A DNA stretch of 49,986 bases from Armatimonadota bacterium (GTDB lineage Bacteria; Armatimonadota; Chthonomonadetes; Chthonomonadales; Chthonomonadaceae). The translations under genes and the position numbers were made by a program. Location of the stretch: NCBI GenBank assembly GCA_028871815.1, contig JAGWMJ010000016.1, forward strand, positions 1-49,986, read 5' to 3'. The notes beneath the pieces were generated by a model. It did no database searches and was not told the origin of the DNA. It was given only the letters and a program-made list of their open reading frames with translations. Positions within the stretch are counted from its first letter, which is position 1. Every line of letters starts with the position of its first letter. This document shows positions 26,933 through 34,624 of this stretch, piece by piece.

Positions 26933-27697
26933 TCAATGCAGATACGATCCGCCGTTGACGTCGATTGTCACACCGGTCAGGTAATCCGCATCGGCGGAGG
27001 CCAGGAACATCGCGACGCCGGCAACATCGTCCACGCTCGCAATTCGGCGGAGGGGTATCTCGCTCACAATTTGCGCTCCCATCGCCTCCATACCCTCTCG
27101 CGCCATCGCAGTCTCCACCCAGCCGGGTGCAATGCAGTAGGCGAGGATGCCGTTGTGCGCCTCGGCACGCGCCAGGCATCGCGTGAGACTCACCAGACCG
27201 GCCTTGGATACCGCGTAAGCCGGAGCATCGGTTTCGGCACGGAACGCCGACCGCGACGCCACACTAATGATCTTTCCTCCACCGGACTCTCGCATATGGC
27301 GGATCGCGCTCCAGGCAGCATGAACGCTGCTCATCAGGTTGATGTCCAGAATGCGCTGCCATTCGCTCTGCCATGTCTCAAAACTGACGGTGCCGAAGGG
27401 GGAGAGTTCGTAGACGCCGGCATTATTGACCAGGATATCGATTGCGCCGAACTCCTCGGCTACCTGATCCACGAGGGTGCGCGCTGCGGTTGGATCACTA
27501 AAATCCGCCTGGCAGGCGATATGCCCGGCGCCGGGAAGCGCCTGCACCAGCGCGGCCGCCTCTGCCTGGCCGCGGTTAAAGTGCACTGCCGTGCGGATGC
27601 CTGCCGCAGCAAAGCGCCGTGCGATAGCGGCGCCGATACCGACGGAGGCTCCCGTGACGAGTGCGGTACGAGGGGCGGGTGGGTGACTGTCGCTCAT
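26933..27697 (-). CDS. Short-chain dehydrogenase/reductase
   Basis: A 254-residue classical SDR, an NAD(P)-dependent oxidoreductase. It has the cofactor loop TALVTGASVGIGAAIARRFA, IDILVNNAGVYE, the catalytic Ser in IISVASRSAF and the Tyr/Lys in PAYAVSKAGLVSLTR. It ends DYLTGVTIDVNGGSYLH, typical of FabG-like members. The HFNRG sequence after the second strand, in place of an acidic residue, hints at NADPH preference. The substrate could be 3-oxoacyl chains or a sugar/alcohol; the context does not decide. Confidence 0.92.
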   Translation of the reverse strand: MSDSHPPAPRTALVTGASVGIGAAIARRFAAAGIRTAVHFNRGQAEAAALVQALPGAGHIACQADFSDPTAARTLVDQVAEEFGAIDILVNNAGVYELSPFGTVSFETWQSEWQRILDINLMSSVHAAWSAIRHMRESGGGKIISVASRSAFRAETDAPAYAVSKAGLVSLTRCLARAEAHNGILAYCIAPGWVETAMAREGMEAMGAQIVSEIPLRRIASVDDVAGVAMFLASADADYLTGVTIDVNGGSYLH

Positions 27698-27844
27698 TGC
27701 GTGGCTCGGCTTACGGCGGTTGACGGCGCAACTGGGTAATCAGTGTACCGCCGCGCAGCCCGGGTCATAAACCGGTGCCTAAAAGGTAGAATAGCGCCGT
27801 CGACTCCCGCAGGCAAGCGGGCGCCGGCCCTTCTTGAACCACCC

Positions 27845-28663
27845 ATGGAAAACACCACGTCCACACGCGCCAAAGTAACGGCGCCGGGCCTCCTGGCCTG
27901 GAAAACGGAAGGCCGCAAGATCGTGATGCTTACGGCCTACGATTACCCGAGCGCACGCCTGGCCGACCGCGCCGGCGTGGATATCGTATTTGTGGGCGAC
28001 TCGCTTGGAATGACGGTTCTGGGTTACGATACCACCATACCGGTCACCATGGAGGAGATGATCTTCCACGTCAAGGCAGCGCGCCGCGGCGTAGCCAAAG
28101 CGCTGCTTCTGGCCGATATGCCCTTCGGTTCGTACCAGGCCTCTCCGGAAGATGCGGTTCGCAACGCAACACGCCTGATGAAAGAGGCTGGGGCGGCTGC
28201 GGTAAAACTGGAAGGCGGCGCGCCGGTTGCCGCCACGGTTCAGAGGCTGACGCAGGCCGGCATGCCCGTGATGGGGCATCTCGGACTCACTCCGCAATCT
28301 ATCCACCTCATGGGCGGCAATCGTCTTCAGGGCGCCGGCGCTGCCGAGGCCGAGCGCATCATCGACGACGCGCGAGCGCTGGAACAGGCGGGCGCGTTTG
28401 CGGTGGTGCTCGAGACGATTCCCGCAGCGCTCGCGCGTGAGGTGACGGCCGCGCTGACCATTCCCACAGTCGGGATCGGCGCCGGGCCGTACTGTGATGG
28501 CCAGGTGACGGTGTGGCACGATATGCTGGGTATCACGCCCGGGCGCGCCTTTCGGCATACCCGCCGGTATGCGGAACTGGGCCGCGAGATGGAAGAGGCC
28601 ATAACGCGGTACGCGCAGGAAGTGCGTGACCAGACCTTCCCGGGTCCGGAGAACTACGTCTGA
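27845..28663 (+). CDS. panB: 3-methyl-2-oxobutanoate hydroxymethyltransferase
   Basis: First committed enzyme of pantothenate synthesis: 2-ketoisovalerate plus methylene-THF gives ketopantoate. 272 residues. Motifs are MLTAYDYPSARLADRAGVDI, FVGDSLGMTVLGYDTTIPVT, KLEGGAPVAATVQRL, PVMGHLGLTPQSIHLMGG and PTVGIGAGPYCDGQVTVWHD. The start at ATG 27845 is chosen because upstream codons are Arg/Pro-rich; the ribosome site is weak. panC follows after three bases. Its substrate comes from the ilvD product pathway. Confidence 0.96.
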   Translation: MENTTSTRAKVTAPGLLAWKTEGRKIVMLTAYDYPSARLADRAGVDIVFVGDSLGMTVLGYDTTIPVTMEEMIFHVKAARRGVAKALLLADMPFGSYQASPEDAVRNATRLMKEAGAAAVKLEGGAPVAATVQRLTQAGMPVMGHLGLTPQSIHLMGGNRLQGAGAAEAERIIDDARALEQAGAFAVVLETIPAALAREVTAALTIPTVGIGAGPYCDGQVTVWHDMLGITPGRAFRHTRRYAELGREMEEAITRYAQEVRDQTFPGPENYV

Positions 28664-28666
28664 CCC

Positions 28667-29578
28667 ATGCGATCCTTTGACACGGTGGCCTCGCTGCGCG
28701 TCCACCTGGCCAGTCTTCGCAGCGACGGCCGGTCGGTTGGCCTCGTGCCCACAATGGGTGCTCTGCACGATGGGCATATTTCGCTGGTGAGGAAGGCGCG
28801 AGCCGAGTGTGACGCCGTGGTCCTCTCCATTTTTGTCAACCCATCGCAGTTTGGACCGAGCGAGGACTATACGCAGTATCCGCGCGATATTGCGCGTGAC
28901 TGCCGACTTGCCAACGACGCCGGCGTCGACGCCGTATTCACGCCATCCGTCGAGGAGATGTATCCGGCCGGCTTCCAGACGGTAGTGACCGTGCCGAAGC
29001 TTGCCGGACTGCTGGAGGGCGCCGTGCGTCCCCATCACTTTGCCGGTGTCACCACCGTGGTGCTGAAACTGCTGAATATTGCGACTCCGGACAGGCTATT
29101 CATGGGCCAGAAAGACTACCAGCAGGCGCTGATCATCGACCGGATGATTGCAGACCTGAATGTGGATGCAACGATGTCGCTGGCGCCCACTGTTCGTGAA
29201 GCCGACGGGCTGGCGCTCTCATCTCGTAACGCTTACCTTACAGCGGAACAGCGTCAGGTAGCGCCGGACATACATCGTGCGCTGATGCGTGCCTCAGAGA
29301 TGGTCCACGGCGGCGAAACCGACCCGGAAACGGTTATTGAGGCAATGCGGAATCTGCTCGCGGAATCGGGCCAGTTATCGGCGGATTACGTCGTCCTGGC
29401 AGACCCCGGCAGCCTTCAAAACGTCACCACGCTGGCGAACCGCACCGCTCTCGCCGCGATCGCCGCCAGGATCGGCTCAACCCGCCTCATCGACAACATG
29501 CTCGTCGCACCAGCGGGTAGTCCGCCGGCGCCGTTCGGAGCCAGGCGCGTCGAAACAGGGAGCGGCCGGGTGGCGTAG
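28667..29578 (+). CDS. panC: Pantothenate synthetase
   Basis: ATP-dependent ligase joining pantoate and beta-alanine. Signature elements are VGLVPTMGALHDGHISLVRK (the HIGH-type ATP site), LSIFVNPSQFGPSEDYTQYP, KLLNIATPDRLFMGQKDYQQ and READGLALSSRNAYL. 303 residues, with a short extra Arg/Gly-rich tail after MLVAPAGSPPAP. It begins three bases after panB, so the two form an operon. Confidence 0.96.
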   Translation: MRSFDTVASLRVHLASLRSDGRSVGLVPTMGALHDGHISLVRKARAECDAVVLSIFVNPSQFGPSEDYTQYPRDIARDCRLANDAGVDAVFTPSVEEMYPAGFQTVVTVPKLAGLLEGAVRPHHFAGVTTVVLKLLNIATPDRLFMGQKDYQQALIIDRMIADLNVDATMSLAPTVREADGLALSSRNAYLTAEQRQVAPDIHRALMRASEMVHGGETDPETVIEAMRNLLAESGQLSADYVVLADPGSLQNVTTLANRTALAAIAARIGSTRLIDNMLVAPAGSPPAPFGARRVETGSGRVA

Positions 29579-30054
29579 TGGGCGGCCGGGCTGAAACATG
29601 CATCTCGCTTGGCGCGAAGCAAGCTGACGCAAGGGATTCGTGGCCCGGTTCCATACAACTCCGGCGCGGACTCGAATGTAAGCGGCCGAACGAACCGGCC
29701 GGCCGGGATCAAGCTGACGCCAGAGAACGCATTGACCGCGAATCAGCGTGTTGCCTCGCATAGGAATCCGACTTTCGTGCACTCGCCGCCTCAGGCAAGA
29801 ATCGGACGTTCGCAGGACATGAGTGGACTGCTCCGCGCCTGGCAGCGCGCCGTCTGCCGACCGGCGCCGCTTTGCCACGTCGGCGCCGCTCGGCGGGGTT
29901 TCTCCCGCAACATCAGCGATGGCTGGAAGAAGTTGACCGGCCGCCACACCAGGCTGTAGAGGCTGCCCGGAGGCCGGCACGGCTGTCGGTCTTGCACACC
30001 GGCGGCAAACTCTATCGCCCACTCGTCGTAGTTCCGGCAGATACAGTTTCGCTA

Positions 30055-30083
30055 TTGCATTTTTCGCAGTGGTCTGATATAAT
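30055..30083 (+). promoter_or_regulatory. Near-consensus sigma70-like promoter
   Basis: TTGCAT at 30055-30060 and a perfect TATAAT at 30078-30083 are 17 bases apart, and transcription would begin near 30090. There is no gene for almost 390 bases downstream, so it drives either a structured RNA or a long leader of the ankyrin lipoprotein gene and the array behind it. Confidence 0.65.
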
Positions 30084-30089
30084 GACTTT

Positions 30090-30260
30090 GTGCCCGGTTT
30101 CGGCGTTCGTTGTACACGCCGGAATGCGGTGGGGGTTCGAACGGCATTGCGTTGCGGCGTTGCGCCGCGGAAAACGGCAGGTGACCGGTATGCAGCGATC
30201 ATTTGACGTGGCTTCTTGCCTACGGGGGTGGGGAGTAAGGCCCCAGTAGCTAGTGGTGTG
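30090..30260 (+). ncRNA. Candidate structured RNA or long leader, unidentified
   Basis: Immediately after the promoter, three hairpins follow one another. CGGCGT/ACGCCG pairs 30101-30106 with 30116-30121, AATGC/GCATT pairs 30123-30127 with 30144-30148, and GCGGCG/CGCCGC pairs 30154-30159 with 30163-30168 (3-base loop). Further G/C-rich self-complementary segments lie up to about 30250. I could not match it to tmRNA, RNase P, SRP or 6S RNA, or to a known riboswitch. The 3' end is a guess. Confidence 0.3.
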
Positions 30261-30474
30261 ATGCCTCGACGTTTCGCCTCACTTGCCGCCGGCCTCCCTG
30301 GCTCCCTCCCGGAGCTTCGCCTCTGCAGGATCCACGGTGGCCGTAGGAGCTATTGTGACCCCACGAACGGCTGCCTGCGCCTCAACCAGCCTGACCAGAA
30401 CCGCCTGGTTGATATCATCCGGCATAACCGCGGCCCTGGGCGGAAATGGCTGATCGTGAATTAGGCCGGCGCGC

Positions 30475-31425
30475 ATGCCAAGTCCACTCGCTCGCTCTGC
30501 CGCCGTTTGCTGCGCTCTGTTGTTGTGCATCGGCGTCGCTGCGTGCCGTGCCACGCACTCAGCGATCCGCGTCAGCATCGGGACAGCAGGCCACGCTGTA
30601 CGTCCTAAGGGGCCGCGCGACGCCCGGCTCGGCAGCCTTAATGAACAGTTGGTGGATGCCCTCGCGGAGTTTAACTCGAGGGCGGTCAAGAAGCTGCTGC
30701 GGGACGGCGCCGATCCAAACTACGTTGACCGCAATGGCTACACACCAATTTCATGGGTTAGCGACGTTTCGGATGCTCGAGCCCTGCTTGCTGCCGGCGC
30801 TCGCATGGACGGAGCTGGAGCGTCCGCCGCCATCTGCCGGGCCATTGAAGGCAAGGACCCAGCGATGGTCGCGTGGTTATTGGCCCATGGCGCCAATCCA
30901 AACGTGATCACGCCAGACGGTGACCTGCCGCTGACCGACGCGACGGACTGGAACGAGACCTCGTCCGCGCTTGCGCTCCTGCGGGCCGGCGCCAAAGTGA
31001 GCCCGCCTAGGCAGGTGGAGGATTCGCTGGTTGTGTGTGCCGCGATCGACGCCAATCCCGAGCTTGTCGTGGCGTTTCTCAGGCACGGCGCGGACCCGAA
31101 TAGCCTGAGCACAGAGGCGACTTGGGGAATCGGGCGCACCGCGCTCTTTTGGGCCGCTACCAATGTCGACGTCGCCTCGGTCGCCGCGCTGCTGGCGCGT
31201 GGCGCCAGCCCGAACCTCTCCCGGTGTGGCGAAACGCCGCTGACCGCAGCGCTTAGATCGCGATACGACGGCTCGCCATCGGACTGGGACCACCGGTCGC
31301 GCCGTCGCTACTTGTACGATCAGAAGCAAGTAATCGTAATGTTGCGGAGTTTCGGGGCGACGCTGGTCCCTGTTGATGCGCTTCCGGCTGCGCCTAAGCC
31401 CGTGCGACGGCCAGCCGTGCGCTGA
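30475..31425 (+). CDS. Ankyrin-repeat lipoprotein, possible immunity protein
   Basis: A 316-residue lipoprotein. The signal AAVCCALLLCIGVAAC gives a lipobox ending at Cys24. The mature part carries about five ankyrin repeats: VKKLLRDGADPNYVDRNGYT, MVAWLLAHGANPNVITPDGD, LALLRAGAKVSP, LVVAFLRHGADPNSL and VAALLARGASPNLSRCGETP. Ankyrin proteins are among the known immunity proteins of polymorphic toxin systems, and this one directly precedes the first Rhs core fragment (about 35 bases), so I infer such a role. A membrane-anchored, probably periplasmic position would suit a toxin arriving from outside. A general protein-binding role is the alternative. Confidence 0.8.
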   Translation: MPSPLARSAAVCCALLLCIGVAACRATHSAIRVSIGTAGHAVRPKGPRDARLGSLNEQLVDALAEFNSRAVKKLLRDGADPNYVDRNGYTPISWVSDVSDARALLAAGARMDGAGASAAICRAIEGKDPAMVAWLLAHGANPNVITPDGDLPLTDATDWNETSSALALLRAGAKVSPPRQVEDSLVVCAAIDANPELVVAFLRHGADPNSLSTEATWGIGRTALFWAATNVDVASVAALLARGASPNLSRCGETPLTAALRSRYDGSPSDWDHRSRRRYLYDQKQVIVMLRSFGATLVPVDALPAAPKPVRRPAVR

Positions 31426-31460
31426 AACCGCCCATGCCCGGTACTTGGGGGTCACAATAG

Positions 31461-32276
31461 CGGCAGCGGGCGCCGGCGCCAAGCCGCGACGCCTTCGGCA
31501 GCCACTCCATCTCCGGTACGGCAACCGATCCGTACTCCGGCTTCGGTTCGCAATATGGGTACTATAGCGACAGCGAAACGGGCCTGCAGCTCCTCGGCTA
31601 CCGGTACTACGATCCGGCGCAGGAAAGGTCTGTAAACCGGGATCCGATCCGCGTTTCGGTCAACCTCTATTCGTACGGGCTAAACCGCCCACTGACCGGG
31701 GCGGACCCGCTCGGCCTCGACTGGGTTGACAACGCTTCGAACTTCTTCGCCGGATGGGGCGATACACTCACCGGCGGTCTGACGGGAGTCATCCGGACTG
31801 CCATCGGCGTCTACCCCTCTACCGTGGACCCGGAGGACCCGTGGTACAAGGGTGGCGTGGTTGTCGGTACAATTCACAACCAGCTCCTCATCGGAGACGG
31901 CGACCCGGAGGCAGGCGGTGGCGGAGCGGGATTTGGTGAAGGCGACGGTGATCCTGGCGGCATCGGCTTCACTCCGGGTCCTGGGGGCGGACCGGAGCTC
32001 AACCCGCCGCAGCTCAGACCGCGGCCCGGCCGCGAGGCGTATCCGTATCCGCCCGCCCGGCCGATCGACGTAACAGGCCCCAACTCGCCGCCTCCGCCGC
32101 TTCCGGGCGGCCCATGGGAGCGGCGCGGGCGCAACATGTTCCACGAGCCCTCGGGTTGCTCGATCCACAGGGACGACGTTAAGCGACACCACGGGTGGCC
32201 GTTCCATTGGGACATTGACCAGAAAGGTACCCGTGGTTGGCACCTCGGCCCGGACGGACGGTATGAAGTTAAATAA
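31461..32276 (+). pseudogene. Rhs core fragment 1 with toxin-like C-terminus (CT1)
   Basis: Open without ATG/GTG/TTG from a TAG at 31458 until 31824, so it looks like a displaced 3' piece of an rhs gene. The Rhs-associated core reads DAFGSHSISGTATDPYSGFG, YYSDSETGLQLLGYRYYDPA and NRDPIRVSVNLYSYGLNRPL, then the usual core end DPLGLDW. A pretoxin linker follows (FFAGWGDTLTGGLTGVIRTA, DPWYKGGVVVGTI), then a Gly/Pro-rich spacer. The last 55 residues contain WERRGRN, HHGWPFHWDIDQ and GWHLGPDGRYEV, a His-Trp-Asp/PDG ending seen in polymorphic toxin tips. It overlaps the following immunity-like gene by 14 bases. Activity unknown. Confidence 0.7.
31488..31653 (+). repeat. Rhs core DNA repeat, copy 1
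   Basis: One of four direct copies of the segment encoding the end of the Rhs core. Bases 31505-31597 are identical to 34636-34728 (93 bases by my reading). Copy 2 (33085-33283) is close, copy 4 (36211-36300) diverged. Confidence 0.85.
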
Positions 32277-33000
32277 CGAGCCCACGGCATCACCGAGCGC
32301 TGACGGCGTGTCGATACGCTGGTTCGAATTGGACCGTCGGGCCGATGCGTACTGCCGGTTGTGGCTAGAAACGTATCGCAGTGATTGGGGCAGCGTGTTC
32401 GCCGGTGCGGTTCACGCGGGCGTCAATCTCGAGGCCGGCCGTTGGTTCACGTACGCGCGTTCCGACGCGATCTCCGCTGAGCGACTCTACGACTTCTTTG
32501 ACTGGGACCAACTGGAGCACGGTGGCGACTTGCGCCTGAAGCACGAGAAGATCGCGAAGGAGGGGTCCGTGTTTCGCTGGGAGGCGAGTTGGCTGAAGGA
32601 GGATCCACGTGCCGTGGCGGTTGGCGATGGAAGGGCCACGACATGGGACGGCCCGGGCGTCGATGCCAGGGTCGCCGCTCATGGAATAGCCGCATGGCAG
32701 GTCTCGGGCGAAACCCTGTACGTGATGACGAGCGAGCGCGCATCCGCCGAGGGATGCGAATACCAATACCGAGATGTGGAGTTCGGAACGAATAACGCGC
32801 TCGTGGTTCTGTCGCAGTGCGACTGCCAGGATGTCTTGCCACTGGACCGTATAGCCCATGGCTCGTCGTCGTACATCGCAGAGATTACAAGAAATGCACA
32901 AGCCCTGCTGCTTGGCGTGTACGATCAGTGCGGCATCGCTGTCTGGCTAGGCCCAACGATGGCGGTGCCCGCGTTTATATCAGATGAACTTGGGCCGTAA
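32263..33000 (+). CDS. Immunity-like protein paired with CT1
   Basis: A 245-residue cytoplasmic protein with no signal or membrane segment. The ATG lies inside the last codons of CT1 (14-base overlap) with GGACGG in front, the arrangement of coupled toxin/immunity pairs. Visible features: RWFELDRRADAYCRLWLETY near the start, ERLYDFFDWDQLE, and a C-terminal segment LLLGVYDQCGIAVWLGP. That last motif recurs in the protein at 35423-36175 (IYFGAYDNSGFIEWLAPG), so the two are probably paralogous. I do not recognise the family. Immunity function is inferred only from position and this pairing. Its stop is followed directly by Rhs core fragment 2. Confidence 0.65.
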   Translation: MKLNNEPTASPSADGVSIRWFELDRRADAYCRLWLETYRSDWGSVFAGAVHAGVNLEAGRWFTYARSDAISAERLYDFFDWDQLEHGGDLRLKHEKIAKEGSVFRWEASWLKEDPRAVAVGDGRATTWDGPGVDARVAAHGIAAWQVSGETLYVMTSERASAEGCEYQYRDVEFGTNNALVVLSQCDCQDVLPLDRIAHGSSSYIAEITRNAQALLLGVYDQCGIAVWLGPTMAVPAFISDELGP

Positions 33001-33396
33001 CAACATCCTCGAGCCTTCGATCCGCAGGGCAACGCGGCCGAAGAAATCAACTCCAGCGACACCGTCCTTGCCTCTTTCGCTTTCGACGCCTTCGGCAGCC
33101 GCTCCATCTCGGGCACAGCGACCGATCCGTACTCCGGCTTCGGCTCACAATATGGGTACTATAGCGACAGCGAAACAGGCCTGCAGCTCCTCGGTTACCG
33201 GTACTACGATCCGGCGCAGGGCAGGTTTGTAAACCGGGACCCCATCGGCATGGCCGGCGGGGTGAATGTTTATGGGTACGTGGGGAATGATGCGGGGAAT
33301 GCTTTCGACGGCACGGGCCTCCAGAGTAAGGACAGCCGGGGCAAGGGTAGCGGGCGTAAGGAGGGGAGACAACCCGGAAGGGGCAACGACCCGTAG
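33001..33396 (+). pseudogene. Rhs core fragment 2 with short basic tail (CT2)
   Basis: It starts right after the preceding stop, in the same frame: FDPQGNAAEEINSSDTVLAS, FAFDAFGSRSISGTATDPYS, YYSDSETGLQLLGYRYYDPA, GRFVNRDPIGMAGGVNVYGY. This copy carries about 25 residues more of the core on its left than the other three. After NDAGNAFDGTGL only some 25 very basic residues remain (QSKDSRGKGSGRKEGRQPGR) before a TAG. There is no start codon ahead of the core. The frame continues beyond the TAG into the next gene, so a nonsense mutation may have split a longer tip. Confidence 0.65.
33085..33283 (+). repeat. Rhs core DNA repeat, copy 2
   Basis: Direct repeat of the core segment. It shares with copy 3 the extension through GTAAACCGGGACCCCATCGG (last base of the first codon block differing) and GGCATGGCCGGCGGGGTGAA, which copy 1 lacks. 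Confidence 0.85.
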
Positions 33397-33795
33397 ATGA
33401 AACCGCACCCCGATTGCGCAGCATTGAGGGCGTTTATTGACACATTGCCAGCGGGACCGCGTAAAGATGCGCTCAAGGCCTTCTACAAGTACTGGTGCCA
33501 GAAGCCGGGCGGCCAGGGCCCGGGCAACCGTGCGCGTGTCCGCGTACCGGAGCCGGTGAAGCATCCGCCCATGGACAAGGCCCCGTATGATCCGCCGCTG
33601 GTTGACGAGACCCCCGAGGTCATCGGCGGCCCTATATTCATCATAGCAGATCCCGAGCTCTGGCCTGAGCTCTGGCCTGAAGCCTGCGCGGCAATCGGTA
33701 AGCTCATTGGACGCGGAGGTTCGCCGGACGTGCCGCCGATACGATGGACGCTACCGGCCGGCGAGTCTCCGCGCGTGCCGGCGCCGGTGCCGTGA
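33397..33795 (+). CDS. Hypothetical protein, possible toxin part after CT2
   Basis: 132 codons with ATG immediately after the TAG of Rhs fragment 2, in the same frame. N-terminal HPDCAALRAFIDTLPAGPRK is helical; the middle is Pro-rich (RVPEPVKHPPMDKAPYDPPL); the later part has GGPIFIIADPELWPELWPEA, then GKLIGRGGSPDVPP. No family is recognised. Either it is the catalytic end of the second Rhs tip cut off by a nonsense codon, or a separate small protein. GGAAGGGG lies 13 bases upstream, rather far. The HEAT-repeat gene follows after 28 bases. Confidence 0.5.
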   Translation: MKPHPDCAALRAFIDTLPAGPRKDALKAFYKYWCQKPGGQGPGNRARVRVPEPVKHPPMDKAPYDPPLVDETPEVIGGPIFIIADPELWPELWPEACAAIGKLIGRGGSPDVPPIRWTLPAGESPRVPAPVP

Positions 33796-33823
33796 CCGGG
33801 TAGAGGAGTCCGAGGTAATCTCC

Positions 33824-34624
33824 ATGGCTAAGCCCAGTACGTACTCGATCTGGCCGCGGGAGGTGTGGAAGGCCGCGACCCAGGCAGAGCGCGTGGCGAT
33901 GGTGGACGAGTTTGCCCTCGGATCGCTGGATGATCCGGAACGGTTGCTGGTGCTCCTGGAGCACCCACATGACTTTGTCCGGGCTCGGTCGGTGTGCGCG
34001 CTGGAACGGCAAGACACGCCCGCGATTCGCGCGTTTATGCGCGCAGCCATGACGGATCCGGACAAACATGTGAGAACAACCGCCGCAGATGCAATCGGAT
34101 TATATCGCGACGGGCGCGATATAATCCGATTAACCATCGCACTCGCCGGCGACCCGTCATGGTTCGTGCGGTCGTCGGCCGCGGATGCGTTGGGCACTAT
34201 CGGGCACAGGTCCGCGGCGCCGGCCTTGAAGGCAGCGCTGCGGTACGACAGCGCACCGATCGTCCGCCGCAACGCTGCCGCAGCGCTGGTCGCCGTACGC
34301 GCGAAGCACACGCACCGAGCGCTGGTGGAGGCACTCGCTCGCGAACACAACGCGTTTTCCCGGATCGGTATCAGTATTGGGCTCTACACGTACGGTGACC
34401 GCGCCGCGCGGCGCCGACTGCATCACGCTATGCGCAGCGGTGACAGGTCGATACTGTCAAACATCTTCAACTTTGACCTTGCGGACTACGTCCGCCAGGA
34501 GGATTACGACGGATTTCGCCGGCGTGCTTCGCGCATTATGGAAACGCATAATGTGGAGGTTGTTCGAGACGAGGCGGCTGCCTTCATCTCGCGGCTCGAC
34601 GCCCGCCTGCTCCCAGCCGCCTGA
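33824..34624 (+). CDS. HEAT/PBS-lyase repeat protein, possible immunity protein
   Basis: 266 residues; ATG 33824 follows GAGGT by seven bases. It is built of HEAT-like helical repeats: LLVLLEHPHDFVRARSVCAL, MTDPDKHVRTTAADAIGLY, LAGDPSWFVRSSAADALGTI, LRYDSAPIVRRNAAAALVAV and YGDRAARRRLHHAM. No signal peptide. HEAT-repeat proteins serve as immunity proteins in some polymorphic toxin systems, and this gene stands between two Rhs core fragments, so I infer that role for the CT2 module. A perfect 17-base inverted repeat lies inside the gene (34093-34131). Its stop codon is followed within nine bases by Rhs core fragment 3 in the same frame. Confidence 0.75.
   Translation: MAKPSTYSIWPREVWKAATQAERVAMVDEFALGSLDDPERLLVLLEHPHDFVRARSVCALERQDTPAIRAFMRAAMTDPDKHVRTTAADAIGLYRDGRDIIRLTIALAGDPSWFVRSSAADALGTIGHRSAAPALKAALRYDSAPIVRRNAAAALVAVRAKHTHRALVEALAREHNAFSRIGISIGLYTYGDRAARRRLHHAMRSGDRSILSNIFNFDLADYVRQEDYDGFRRRASRIMETHNVEVVRDEAAAFISRLDARLLPAA
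34093..34131. repeat. Perfect 17-base inverted repeat inside HEAT gene
   Basis: AATCGGATTATATCGCG (34093-34109), loop ACGGG, then the exact reverse complement CGCGATATAATCCGATT (34115-34131). It brings two TTA codons, rare in this GC-rich sequence, into the frame without breaking it. Confidence 0.9.

Larger units (their letters stand above)
29579..30474. other. Long region without a clear gene, before the Rhs array
   Basis: About 900 bases. Frames between 29579 and 30050 are Arg/Ala-rich and lack ribosome sites. The clear signal is a near-consensus promoter at 30055-30083, followed by a run of hairpins (30101-30168). A 48-codon frame on the minus strand (30279-30425) reads like real protein (MPDDINQAVLVRLVEAQAAV) but has no ribosome site; it may be a relic. 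Confidence 0.45.

Noticed and set aside
27779-29038. 419-codon open frame antisense to panB and panC
   Set aside because: It is the mirror of two unmistakable pantothenate genes; long antisense frames are common in GC-rich DNA.
30082-30249. 56-codon frame starting in the TATAAT element
   Set aside because: Its ATG overlaps the -10 hexamer and would precede the transcription start; the segment is better explained as untranslated RNA.
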